Assembly: GCF_008000815.1 (NCBI RefSeq)
Contig: NZ_CP042806.1
Span: forward strand, 2,790,001 to 2,854,000
Reading direction: 5' to 3'
Length of the DNA: 64,000 nucleotides
Origin: Terriglobus albidus
Lineage (GTDB): Bacteria > Acidobacteriota > Terriglobia > Terriglobales > Acidobacteriaceae
Shown here piece by piece: positions 24,935 through 33,122 of the stretch. The stretch's first letter is position 1, and each line of letters begins with the position of its first letter. A program made the translations under genes and the position numbers. The notes under the pieces are model-generated. The model saw only the letters and a program-made list of their open reading frames with translations, did no database searches and was not told the origin of the DNA.

Positions 24935-27079
24935 ATGATGATGCTGCGTTCGTACGCTCTTCGTAGCCTTGCCCTGCTTGCCGTATCCGCCCCCGTACTT
25001 GCTCAGAATGCCGATGAGGCCCTGTTGAAGGCTGCGGTGGGCGAGTACGCGCAGCACGCTGAGCCTGATGTCCTGGTGGCGGTTCGCTTCTCCGGCAGCG
25101 CGCTCACCCTTGAAGGGGAGCGCGCCCGCCGTGTGGCCCTTAAGCCTGAGGGAAGTGGTTTTACTACGGAGGGCGGCAACCAGGCCGTCGATTTCACGCG
25201 TGACGCCAGCGGAAAGGTCACAGGTCTAACCGTCGCGCGCGGCAACATGCATGTGGCGTACGACAAGATCGGTGACGCTCCCGTCACGGTCAGCCACTAT
25301 CGTCCCTACATCCGCACCGAGGCGATGATTCCCGCGCGCGACGGAGTCAAGCTCCACGTAGTCATCCTGCGGCCGGAAGGTTCTGAGAAGTCCGGGGAGC
25401 CGCTGCCTGTTCTGATGTCGCGTACGCCCTACGGCGCGGGCGGAAGCTCAGACATGGTGAATGGCTCTAAGCCGGAGCTGGCTGCCAGCGGCTACATCTT
25501 CGTCTACGCCGATATTCGCGGCCGTTATGGATCCGAAGGCCAGTTCGTCATGAATCGCCCGGTCGTTCATAAGTATGGCGATCGTACCGATACCAAGCTC
25601 GTAGATGAGAGCTCCGATACTTACGACACGGTCGAATGGCTGGTAAAGAACCTGCCGAACAACAATGGTCGCGTAGGTGTACTGGGTGTCTCGTATCCTG
25701 GCTTTCTTGCCATGATGGCGGGCGTAGATCATCATCCGGCGGTGAAGGCGATCTCTCCCCAGGCTCCGATGACGGATGTCTGGATGGGCGACGACTTCTT
25801 CCATAACGGAGCCTTCCGCGAGACCTATGGCTTCGATTATGTGCAGCAACTGGAGCGCGCCAAAGACGATCAGCGTGTCTCCATGAACGACGATCTCTTT
25901 GAGTGGTTCCTGAAGAACCGAAACTTTGAGGGCGCGGCAAAGGCAGCCGGCATGGATCATCTGCCGACGGCGAAGGCGTTTCTGACGCAGCCCAGCTATA
26001 CGAAGTTCTGGCAGGAAATGGCTGTACAGGCCCGCCTGACACAGATCGAAGTGCCAACTCTTGAAGTCGGCGGCTGGTGGGACCAGGAAGATATGTGGGG
26101 AACGCAGGCGGAGTACGCCGCGCTGCGCCCGCACGACGGCAAGAAGGACAAGCAGCATGCCGTCTTCATGGTTCTGGGGCCGTGGAACCACGGCGGCTGG
26201 GGAGCTACTTCGCGTCATCTGGGCGCGGTCGATTTTGAAGCGCCTGCAGGCGATCAATACCGCAAGACCATTGAAGCTCCGTTCTTCGAGTTCTACCTGA
26301 AGGACAAACCCGGCTTCGATCTCAAGGACACTGCCAGCTTCCGCACCGGTGAAGACCGGTGGCATCGTTATGACGTCTGGCCGCCGAAGACCGGCTTCAA
26401 GACGGCGAAGCTCTATCTTGCTCCGCAGAAGAGTGTCAGCTTCGCAGCGCCGAAGGGAGACGACAAGTCTTCGGTGGTTACCTATGTTGCCGATCCCGCG
26501 AATCCTGTTCCGTATCGCGCACGGCCGATCCAGTCCACCTATGGCAATGGATCGAAGTGGCGGCAATGGCTGGTGGAAGATCAGCGTTTCGTGACCAGCC
26601 GTAACGACACGGCAGTCTTCCAGTCGCCTGTGCTCGATAAAGACACCACCATCACCGGCGATATCGTCGCTGACCTTTTCGCTTCCACGACCGGCAGCGA
26701 TGCCGACTGGGTTGTGAAGCTGATCGATGTTTATCCGGACGACGCTCCGGCGCCCATGGCCGGTTACCAGCTCATGATCGTCGATGAGATCTTCCGCGGC
26801 CGCTATAACAAGAGCTTCGAGAAGCCTGAGGCGATCACTCCGAACCAGGTCGCTGAGTTCAAGTGGAGTCTTCATGGGGCGGACCACACCTTCCAAAAAG
26901 GGCACCGCATTATGGTGCAGGTGCAGTCTTCGTGGTTCCCGCTCTATGATCGCAATCCGCAGACCTTCGTGGAAAACATCATGACCGCTCCCGCAGATGC
27001 GTACAAACCGCAGACGCAGAGCATCTATTTCTCGGCAGCCCATCCTTCGCACCTCGAAGTGCTGGTCCTTGCCGAGTAG
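24935..27079 (+). CDS. CocE/NonD-family exported hydrolase (peptidase S15-like)
   Basis: 714 aa; the start MMMLRSYALRSL plus hydrophobic stretch ending AQNADEA is a signal peptide, so periplasmic or secreted. An N-terminal ~100-residue extension precedes the alpha/beta-hydrolase domain. Visible are MIPARDGVKLHVVILRPEG, LMSRTPYGAGGS, YADIRGRYGSEGQF, and the nucleophile elbow GVSYPGF with Ser253. A C-terminal jelly-roll region with GDIVADLFASTTGSDADWV and FQKGHRIMVQVQSSWFPLYDRN is typical of X-Pro dipeptidyl-peptidase/cocaine-esterase-like acyl hydrolases. The substrate is unknown; peptide or ester hydrolysis is likely. It starts a tight run with the Nudix and thrC genes (7-bp gaps). Confidence 0.92.
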   Translation: MMMLRSYALRSLALLAVSAPVLAQNADEALLKAAVGEYAQHAEPDVLVAVRFSGSALTLEGERARRVALKPEGSGFTTEGGNQAVDFTRDASGKVTGLTVARGNMHVAYDKIGDAPVTVSHYRPYIRTEAMIPARDGVKLHVVILRPEGSEKSGEPLPVLMSRTPYGAGGSSDMVNGSKPELAASGYIFVYADIRGRYGSEGQFVMNRPVVHKYGDRTDTKLVDESSDTYDTVEWLVKNLPNNNGRVGVLGVSYPGFLAMMAGVDHHPAVKAISPQAPMTDVWMGDDFFHNGAFRETYGFDYVQQLERAKDDQRVSMNDDLFEWFLKNRNFEGAAKAAGMDHLPTAKAFLTQPSYTKFWQEMAVQARLTQIEVPTLEVGGWWDQEDMWGTQAEYAALRPHDGKKDKQHAVFMVLGPWNHGGWGATSRHLGAVDFEAPAGDQYRKTIEAPFFEFYLKDKPGFDLKDTASFRTGEDRWHRYDVWPPKTGFKTAKLYLAPQKSVSFAAPKGDDKSSVVTYVADPANPVPYRARPIQSTYGNGSKWRQWLVEDQRFVTSRNDTAVFQSPVLDKDTTITGDIVADLFASTTGSDADWVVKLIDVYPDDAPAPMAGYQLMIVDEIFRGRYNKSFEKPEAITPNQVAEFKWSLHGADHTFQKGHRIMVQVQSSWFPLYDRNPQTFVENIMTAPADAYKPQTQSIYFSAAHPSHLEVLVLAE

Positions 27080-27086
27080 GAGCTTC

Positions 27087-27647
27087 ATGTCGATCAAGAC
27101 CATCTCCTCCCGCGAGGTCTACCGCAATCCCTGGACACGCGTACGGGAAGACATCATCGAGCGCCCGGGCGGCGTGCGGGGTGTCTATGGCGTCATCGAG
27201 AAAGACCCGGCCTGCATCATCATCCCTTTGGAGCGCACGCCTGAAGGAGAGTTCGTCTACCTGGTGGAGCAGTATCGTTACACCATCGGTAAGCGGTTCA
27301 AAGAATTCCCCCAGGGTGGCTGGGAGACTGAAGATATCGTTCCCGAGGAGCTCGCTCATGGGGAATTGGGGGAAGAAACCGGCCTGATTGCCGGCCGCAT
27401 GACTCTTCTCAACGAGATGTGGATCGCTTATGGCGTGATGCGCCAGCGGCACTATCTCTATCTCGCAGAGGACTTGAAACAGGGCGTAACGGAGCGGGAT
27501 CCGGAAGAGCACGACCTCGAGATCTTTCGTGTCTCCGTCGCCGAATTTGAACAGATGATCCTGCGCAGCGAGATTCAGGATAACTGCACTCTCGCCGCGT
27601 GGGGCGCCTACAAAGTCTGGCGTGAGCATAACCCGCGCCCGGAATAA
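27087..27647 (+). CDS. Nudix hydrolase (ADP-ribose pyrophosphatase-like)
   Basis: 186 aa from ATG 27087, 7 bp after the preceding stop; the open frame upstream lies inside that gene. The Nudix box appears as GGWETEDIVPEELAHGELG then EETGL. Compared with GX5EX7REUXEEXGU, the first Glu is Ile and the Arg is Gly, while the catalytic E-xx-EE part is kept. The flanks YLVEQYRYTIGKRFKEFPQGG match ADP-ribose pyrophosphatase-type proteins, which clear ADP-ribose. The exact substrate is uncertain. Confidence 0.85.
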   Translation: MSIKTISSREVYRNPWTRVREDIIERPGGVRGVYGVIEKDPACIIIPLERTPEGEFVYLVEQYRYTIGKRFKEFPQGGWETEDIVPEELAHGELGEETGLIAGRMTLLNEMWIAYGVMRQRHYLYLAEDLKQGVTERDPEEHDLEIFRVSVAEFEQMILRSEIQDNCTLAAWGAYKVWREHNPRPE

Positions 27648-27654
27648 AGGAAAT

Positions 27655-28821
27655 ATGCCGTCGATCAAGCATCTTGAATGTTCGCGCTGCGGCCACACGG
27701 CCAGCGCATCGGTCCCGCAGAATGTCTGTCCGCAGTGCGCAGGCTCCTACTATGTCCGCTACGATCTCTCCGCGGCGAAAGGGCTTGCTGCCCGTGATCG
27801 CGTGACAGTGGACTATCCTCGCTCCACCGGCATGTGGCGCTATCGCGAGGTCTTGCCGGAGGTTACACCGGTTTCCCTTGGTGAAGGCTGGACGCCCATG
27901 TTGCCCAGCCGCCGCTACGGCAAGGTATGGGTGAAGGAAGAGGGCGCCAATCCCACTGGAACCTTCAAGGCGCGCGGCATGGCGATGGCCATCTCCATGG
28001 CGAAGCATCTGGGCATTCGCAAGGTCGCTGCTCCTTCCGCAGGCAATGCCGGAGGAGCGATGGCTGCCTATGCTGCTGCCGCCGGGATGGAAGCTCATAT
28101 CTTCATGCCGAAGGATGTCCCCCTGTCGAACCAGGTGGAGTGCCACATTCACGGCGCACATCTCACGCTGGTGGATGGACTGATCTCGGACTGTGGCCGC
28201 ATCGTCGCGGAGCGCAAAGACGCCGAGGGCTGGTTCGATATGTCCACGCTGAAGGAGCCATATCGTATCGAAGGTAAAAAGACGATGGGCTATGAGCTGG
28301 TAGAGCAGCTTGGCTGGCGCTATCCCGCGGCGGTCTTTTATCCCACCGGCGGTGGTGTGGGGATGATCGGCATGTGGAAGGCCTTTGAGGAGATGGAAGA
28401 GCTCGGCTGGGTCTCCGGTCCTCGCCCGAAGATGATTGCGGTGCAAGCCGCAGGTTGTGCGCCGATCACGGTCGCCTATGAGGCTGGCGAAAAGGCATCG
28501 GTAATGTATCCCAATGCTCAAACCTTCGCATCCGGCCTGCGCGTGCCAAAGCCTTATGGCGACTATCTGATTCTCGATATCGTCCGCGCCAGCGGCGGCA
28601 CTGTTGTCTCGCGAACTGACGATCAGATCTTTGACGCGCTCTCAGATTGGGGCAGGAACGAAGGCCTGCTGCTATCGCCCGAAGGCGCTTCTTCGATGGC
28701 GGCCTACGACTACCTGATCGAGACCGGCTTCCTGAAGCCGGACGATGAGGTGGTGCTCTTCAATACCGGTTCGGGGAACAAGTACACCGACGTCATCAGC
28801 CAGCGGCTGGGGTTGGGATAA
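27655..28821 (+). CDS. thrC: Threonine synthase (PLP-dependent)
   Basis: 388 aa from ATG 27655 (AAAGGAAAT upstream). It converts O-phosphohomoserine to threonine. An N-terminal zinc-ribbon-like segment, CSRCGHTASASVPQNVCPQC, is the type seen in archaeal-like threonine synthases. The PLP domain has NPTGTFKARGM with Lys105, and GNAGGAMAAYAAAAG with the phosphate-binding loop. GSGNKYTDV near the end is the final PLP motif. The last codons overlap the convergent ABC gene by 26 bp. It is the third gene in the CocE-Nudix-thrC run. Confidence 0.93.
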   Translation: MPSIKHLECSRCGHTASASVPQNVCPQCAGSYYVRYDLSAAKGLAARDRVTVDYPRSTGMWRYREVLPEVTPVSLGEGWTPMLPSRRYGKVWVKEEGANPTGTFKARGMAMAISMAKHLGIRKVAAPSAGNAGGAMAAYAAAAGMEAHIFMPKDVPLSNQVECHIHGAHLTLVDGLISDCGRIVAERKDAEGWFDMSTLKEPYRIEGKKTMGYELVEQLGWRYPAAVFYPTGGGVGMIGMWKAFEEMEELGWVSGPRPKMIAVQAAGCAPITVAYEAGEKASVMYPNAQTFASGLRVPKPYGDYLILDIVRASGGTVVSRTDDQIFDALSDWGRNEGLLLSPEGASSMAAYDYLIETGFLKPDDEVVLFNTGSGNKYTDVISQRLGLG

Positions 28822-30748
28822 CACTGGGGGCAGTGTCTCCCAGTTCCTGGTCCTTGTACTGCAACTGGTAAAGCTTCCAGTACAGGCCGCGATGCGCCAG
28901 CAACTGCTGATGCGTGCCTTGTTCGTGCAGATGTCCCTTGTGCATCACCAGGATGGTGTCAGCCTTTTGAATCGTAGAGAGCCGGTGAGCAATCATCACC
29001 GAGGTGCGTCCGGTAATCATGCGATCTACCGCCGAGCGAACCAGGAGCTCCGTCTCGGTATCGACGGAGCTGGTCGCTTCATCCAGGATCAGAATGCCCG
29101 GGCGGTGGGCCAGCGCGCGCGCAAAGGAGATGAGTTGTTTCTGGCCGGTGGAGAAGGTGGCTCCTCGCTCCACGACGGGTTCCTGCAGCTCGTTGGAGAG
29201 GCTGCGGATGAAGGCTCCGAGATTGACGTCTTCTACGGACTGCTGGAGCTGTTCGTCGGTGATCCAGTCGCTGCCCAGGCGGATGTTCTGAGCAATGGTG
29301 CCAGTGAACAGGAATGGATCCTGCAGGACGACGCCAAAGCGCCTGCGCAGGCGATTCAGATCCTGTAGCCGCACATCGACGCTATCCACCAGGACCTCGC
29401 CGCGCTGCACGTCGTAGAAGCGCATCATCAGGCTGGTGATGGTCGTCTTGCCCGCGCCGGTGTGGCCTACGATGGCGGCGGTTTCATCAGGAGCGATGAT
29501 GAAGGAGACCCCCTTCAGAATCCATTCAATCTGTGTGTCAGCCGCCAGCTCTTCATCCGTAGCGGAGGAGACGAAGACCTGCTGCGCCTCGGTCAGGCGC
29601 TGATAGGTGAACCAGACGTTGCGGAACTCGACCGAGCCGGAGTTGTCGCCGGCAATCGGCTGTGCAGGCGACTGGATCGCGGGAGCGGTATCCAGCAGCT
29701 TGAAAATGCGTTCCGCGGCAGCCATGGCAGCCTGCAGGATGTTGTACTTTTCGCTGAGGTCCTGGATGGGGCGGAAGAACCGCTGTGCGTATTGCATGAA
29801 GGCGATCAGCACGCCGATGGTGACATACCCAGAGAGGACTCCGCCTCCGCCGCGCCAGATCACCAGTGCAATGGCTGTCGCTGAGAGCAATTCGACGGCC
29901 GGGTAATACAGCGCATAGGCGAAGATCGCGTCGGTCCACGCCTGCTTGTTTTCATCGTTGACGGCGGAGAAGTCACGGAAGGCACGCTTCTCGCGGTTGA
30001 ACATCTGCACCACCGCCATGCCAGAGACATACTCCTGTGTGAAGGAGTTGATGCGCGCGGTTGCGCCGCGCTGGCGCCGGTAGCTGTTCCGCACATGGTC
30101 GCGGAACAGCTTTGTACAGTAGATGATGGCCGGAATCACCGAGAGCGTCATCAGCGCCAGCAGGGGATTCATCTGCACCATCACAATCACGATGAACAGC
30201 AGGACGAAAACGTCCTCGAAGATGGCCAGCACGCCCGAGGTGAACATCTCGTTCAGGGCGTCGACATCGCCGGTGACACGGGTGACTAGCCGGCCCACAG
30301 GGTTGTGGTCGTAAAAACTGACATCCATGCGCTGCAGATGCCGGAAGATCTGGCTGCGCATATCGAACATGACGCGCTGCCCGGTCCACTGCATCAGGTA
30401 GGTTTGCATGAACTCCAGGCCATAGCTCACCAGCAGGGCGATGAGGTACAGCGCCGCAAGCTGAGAGATACCGGTAATCGGGTCATGGCTCAGGTAGCGG
30501 ACGATCCAGGCCGGTTTGTGGCCTGCTTCGGGAGACATGTAGGCATCGACGCCGACCTTAACCAGGAACGGTCCTGCTACGTCCGCCCCCGCCTTCAACA
30601 GGATCGCCAAAGCAGAGATCAAGGCATGGCCTGTGTATGGCCGCAGATAGGTCAGCAAACGCCGCATCAGGCGTGAATCGAATGCTTTACCCGCCGGATC
30701 GTCGTCATGTGCCGACTTTTTCTTCTTGTCTTCTGCCTTGGCCGCCAT
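28796..30748 (-). CDS. ABC exporter, fused TMD-NBD, with NBD insertion
   Basis: 650 aa using ATG 30748; an in-frame ATG at 30790 is possible. The N-terminal ~30 residues are Lys/Asp rich. The six-helix domain (about 40-360) includes QRVMFDMRSQIFRHLQRMDV. The NBD has Walker A GHTGAGKTT (about 427-435), signature FSTGQKQLISF, Walker B ILILDEATSSVD and AHRLST. Between FRNVWFTYQ and LKGVSFIIAPDE lies an extra stretch of about 25-30 residues (EAQQVFVSSATDEELAADTQ) not usual in MsbA-type proteins. FSTGQ for LSGGQ is seen in some heterodimeric types. Substrate unknown. It is divergent from the HemW-like gene. Confidence 0.92.
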   Translation of the reverse strand: MAAKAEDKKKKSAHDDDPAGKAFDSRLMRRLLTYLRPYTGHALISALAILLKAGADVAGPFLVKVGVDAYMSPEAGHKPAWIVRYLSHDPITGISQLAALYLIALLVSYGLEFMQTYLMQWTGQRVMFDMRSQIFRHLQRMDVSFYDHNPVGRLVTRVTGDVDALNEMFTSGVLAIFEDVFVLLFIVIVMVQMNPLLALMTLSVIPAIIYCTKLFRDHVRNSYRRQRGATARINSFTQEYVSGMAVVQMFNREKRAFRDFSAVNDENKQAWTDAIFAYALYYPAVELLSATAIALVIWRGGGGVLSGYVTIGVLIAFMQYAQRFFRPIQDLSEKYNILQAAMAAAERIFKLLDTAPAIQSPAQPIAGDNSGSVEFRNVWFTYQRLTEAQQVFVSSATDEELAADTQIEWILKGVSFIIAPDETAAIVGHTGAGKTTITSLMMRFYDVQRGEVLVDSVDVRLQDLNRLRRRFGVVLQDPFLFTGTIAQNIRLGSDWITDEQLQQSVEDVNLGAFIRSLSNELQEPVVERGATFSTGQKQLISFARALAHRPGILILDEATSSVDTETELLVRSAVDRMITGRTSVMIAHRLSTIQKADTILVMHKGHLHEQGTHQQLLAHRGLYWKLYQLQYKDQELGDTAPSVIPTPAAG

Positions 30749-30815
30749 CTGGATAGATTGTAGATGCGGAGCCACCCGTCTCCGGTTCACCCTTTCCGGT
30801 GAAACAATAGAGAAG

Positions 30816-31961
30816 ATGTCCCCCGCCGGTCTCTATCTTTCGGTTCCGTTCTGCCGCGCCAAGTGCAGTTACTGCAACTTCGCGTCCGACGCCTTCGGCC
30901 CCGCCCGGATGGATGCGTATGTGGACCGTCTCTGCGAAGAGATCGCCCAGGCGCCGGCAAAGGCTTCCGGCATGGGGGCGACGTTACCCCGGGATGTGGA
31001 TTCGGTGTATTTCGGTGGAGGGACGCCTAGCCTGCTCTCTGCCGTGCACTTTCAGCGCATCTTTGAAGCCCTGCAGGCCGTTTTCTCGCTGCAAACCGAT
31101 GTTGAGCTCACGCTGGAATGCGCTCCGGGGCAGCTTGCGGACGATACCCTCGCGGAGCTGCTTCGTCACGGCCTTAACCGGGTCAGCCTGGGGGTGCAGT
31201 CCTTTGTCGACCAGGAGTCGCGTGCGGTCGGCCGCTTCCACACAAAGGATGTCTGCCTGGCCGAGATCGCCCGTCTGCGCTCCGCCGGCGTGCAGGAGAT
31301 CAATGTCGATCTGATCGCAGGTCTGCCGCATCAGACCCATGAAAGCTGGCGTATCTCTCTGGAGCAGGCCGCTGCGGCAGATGTGCCTCACGTCAGTGTC
31401 TATATGTTGGAGGTCGATGAGGAGTCCCGGCTCGGCAGGGAACTCATCGCAGGCGGCGTTCGCTATCACGCCCACCATGTGCCCGACGATGGCCTGGTGG
31501 CGGAGATGTATCTGGAGGCCTGTGAGTTCCTGGGGAACAACGGCATTCCTCAATACGAGATCTCGAACTTCGCCCGTCCGGGCCATGCCTCCCGCCACAA
31601 CCTTAAGTATTGGAAGCGACTTCCATACCTCGGTCTGGGGTTGGACGCACACTCCATGTTGGGCGGTTGGCGCTTCCAGAACACGGACGATCTGAATGCT
31701 TATCTCGAAGGCAAAGCAGCGCCCGACCCGGTTGTTGTCACGCCGCATGAGGCATTGGAGGAGGAGGTCTTTCTCGGCCTGCGGCTGAATGAAGGAATTC
31801 TTCTTCCTGAAGACGGTCCCGTCGTTCCAGTGCTGCAGCAGTTGGTTCGAGAGGGCCTGATGCAGCTTCAGGGAGAGCGGATTGCTTTGACGCCGAAGGG
31901 GCGTCTTCTCTCGAACGATGTCTTTACGGAGCTTCTAGGCGCTGGAGCATTTTCCCTGTAG
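30816..31961 (+). CDS. hemW: HemW-like radical SAM protein (heme chaperone / coproporphyrinogen-like)
   Basis: 381 aa from ATG 30816, the first Met that gives the family start GLYLSVPFC. The radical-SAM cluster is CRAKCSYC with Cys13, Cys17 and Cys20. Downstream are VDSVYFGGGTPSLL, LTLECAPGQL, LNRVSLGVQSF, INVDLIAGLPHQT and HVSVYMLEVDEESR, and then YEISNFARPGHASRHNLKYW, all typical of HemW, a protein that inserts heme into targets and was formerly taken for an oxygen-independent coproporphyrinogen oxidase. The last five residues GAFSL and the stop lie inside repeat copy 4. Shorter than some HemN, matching HemW. Confidence 0.9.
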   Translation: MSPAGLYLSVPFCRAKCSYCNFASDAFGPARMDAYVDRLCEEIAQAPAKASGMGATLPRDVDSVYFGGGTPSLLSAVHFQRIFEALQAVFSLQTDVELTLECAPGQLADDTLAELLRHGLNRVSLGVQSFVDQESRAVGRFHTKDVCLAEIARLRSAGVQEINVDLIAGLPHQTHESWRISLEQAAAADVPHVSVYMLEVDEESRLGRELIAGGVRYHAHHVPDDGLVAEMYLEACEFLGNNGIPQYEISNFARPGHASRHNLKYWKRLPYLGLGLDAHSMLGGWRFQNTDDLNAYLEGKAAPDPVVVTPHEALEEEVFLGLRLNEGILLPEDGPVVPVLQQLVREGLMQLQGERIALTPKGRLLSNDVFTELLGAGAFSL

Positions 31962-32056
31962 GTATAGAGTGGGGTTTCCGCATCTACGAGCGTTTTCCGC
32001 AACGAAAACGCCGCTGCACTCCTCTTCCGGGATACCCAGCAACAGGGAAATGCTCT
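31944..32056 (+). repeat. Structured interspersed repeat, copy 4 of 4
   Basis: 113-bp copy overlapping the 3' end of the HemW-like gene. Left arm GGAGCATTTTCCCTGTAG contributes the last codons and the TAG stop. Right arm ACAGGGAAATGCTCT pairs with the left. The inner hairpin GCGTTTTC/GAAAACGC around CGCAAC is intact. It ends 21 bp before the threonine aldolase start. Confidence 0.86.
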
Positions 32057-32077
32057 ACTGCCTGAGACAATACTGGC

Positions 32078-33115
32078 ATGGAGATTATCGAGCTTCGCAG
32101 CGATACGTTGACCCAACCCACCGCCGCTATGCGCCAGGCAATGGCTACCGCCGATGTTGGCGATGATGTTTACGGGGAAGACCCAATGGTCAACCGGCTG
32201 GAGGCGCGAGCCGCACAGGTCTTCGGTAAAGAAGCTGCGATTTTCGTTCCCACCGGGTCGATGGGTAATCTCACTTCCATCATGGTTCACACGCGGCCGG
32301 GGCAGGAGGTTATCTGCGAATCACGCGCCCATATTCTCGACTGGGAGATGGGATCGATGGTCTCCGTTGCCGGAACTGTGCCGCGCACCATCTTCGGAGA
32401 CCGCGGCGTGCTGACCTGGTCTCAGATCCGCGAAAAGATCGTCCTCAATACCGCCGCGTATTATCGCGCGCGTACGGGGCTGATCGAGCTCGAGAACTCG
32501 CACAACATGGCAGGGGGAACGGTCACGCCGCTCGATGTCTTTGAGGAGATCTGGGCTGGAGCCAAGGAGTGTGGCATTCCGACGCATCTGGATGGAGCCC
32601 GCATCTTCAACGCCGCTACCGCGCTTGGAGTTTCCGTCTCACGGCTGACCAGTGGCTTTGACACGGTCATGTTCTGCCTCTCCAAGGGCCTGGCTGCGCC
32701 CGTCGGATCGATGATCGTCGGCAGCCGTGCATCGATCGACCGCGCACGCGTCATCCGCAAAACGCTGGGCGGTGGCATGAGGCAGGCAGGTGTACTCGCT
32801 GCTCCCGGCTTGATCGCCCTGGAGGAGATGTCCAAACGGCTCGCGGAAGATCACGCGAATGCCCGCCTGCTGGCGGAGGCGATTGCTACCTCGCCAGCTG
32901 TGGAGATCGATCTTTCAGGTGTACAGACCAATATCGTGATCTTCCGCTTGGCCGGCCACGGGGATGCTCCAGGTCTTGTTCGCCGTCTGGAAGCAAACGG
33001 TGTTCGCTGCAGTGCCATCGGTCCACACTCAGTGCGGCTGGTAACGCACAACGATGTTTCGCGCTCGCAATGCGAGACCGCCGCGAAGCTGATTGTGGAA
33101 GAGCTGAGCGCCTAG
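32078..33115 (+). CDS. ltaE: Low-specificity L-threonine aldolase
   Basis: 345 aa PLP enzyme that cleaves threonine or allo-threonine to glycine and acetaldehyde. The family start is IELRSDTLTQPTAAM, then GDDVYGEDPMVNRLE and ENSHNMAGG. IPTHLDGARIFNA contains the PLP-contacting Asp, and FCLSKGLAAPVGS has the Lys203 that binds PLP. The ATG at 32078 has only a poor Shine-Dalgarno. Repeat copy 4 lies just upstream. It converges with the histidine kinase gene, separated by 7 bp. Confidence 0.94.
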   Translation: MEIIELRSDTLTQPTAAMRQAMATADVGDDVYGEDPMVNRLEARAAQVFGKEAAIFVPTGSMGNLTSIMVHTRPGQEVICESRAHILDWEMGSMVSVAGTVPRTIFGDRGVLTWSQIREKIVLNTAAYYRARTGLIELENSHNMAGGTVTPLDVFEEIWAGAKECGIPTHLDGARIFNAATALGVSVSRLTSGFDTVMFCLSKGLAAPVGSMIVGSRASIDRARVIRKTLGGGMRQAGVLAAPGLIALEEMSKRLAEDHANARLLAEAIATSPAVEIDLSGVQTNIVIFRLAGHGDAPGLVRRLEANGVRCSAIGPHSVRLVTHNDVSRSQCETAAKLIVEELSA

Positions 33116-33122
33116 GACTTGC

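Noticed and set aside
25448-27103. Long minus-strand open frame opposite the CocE-type gene
   Set aside because: Same GC-rich antisense artefact; the sense gene has clear hydrolase motifs.
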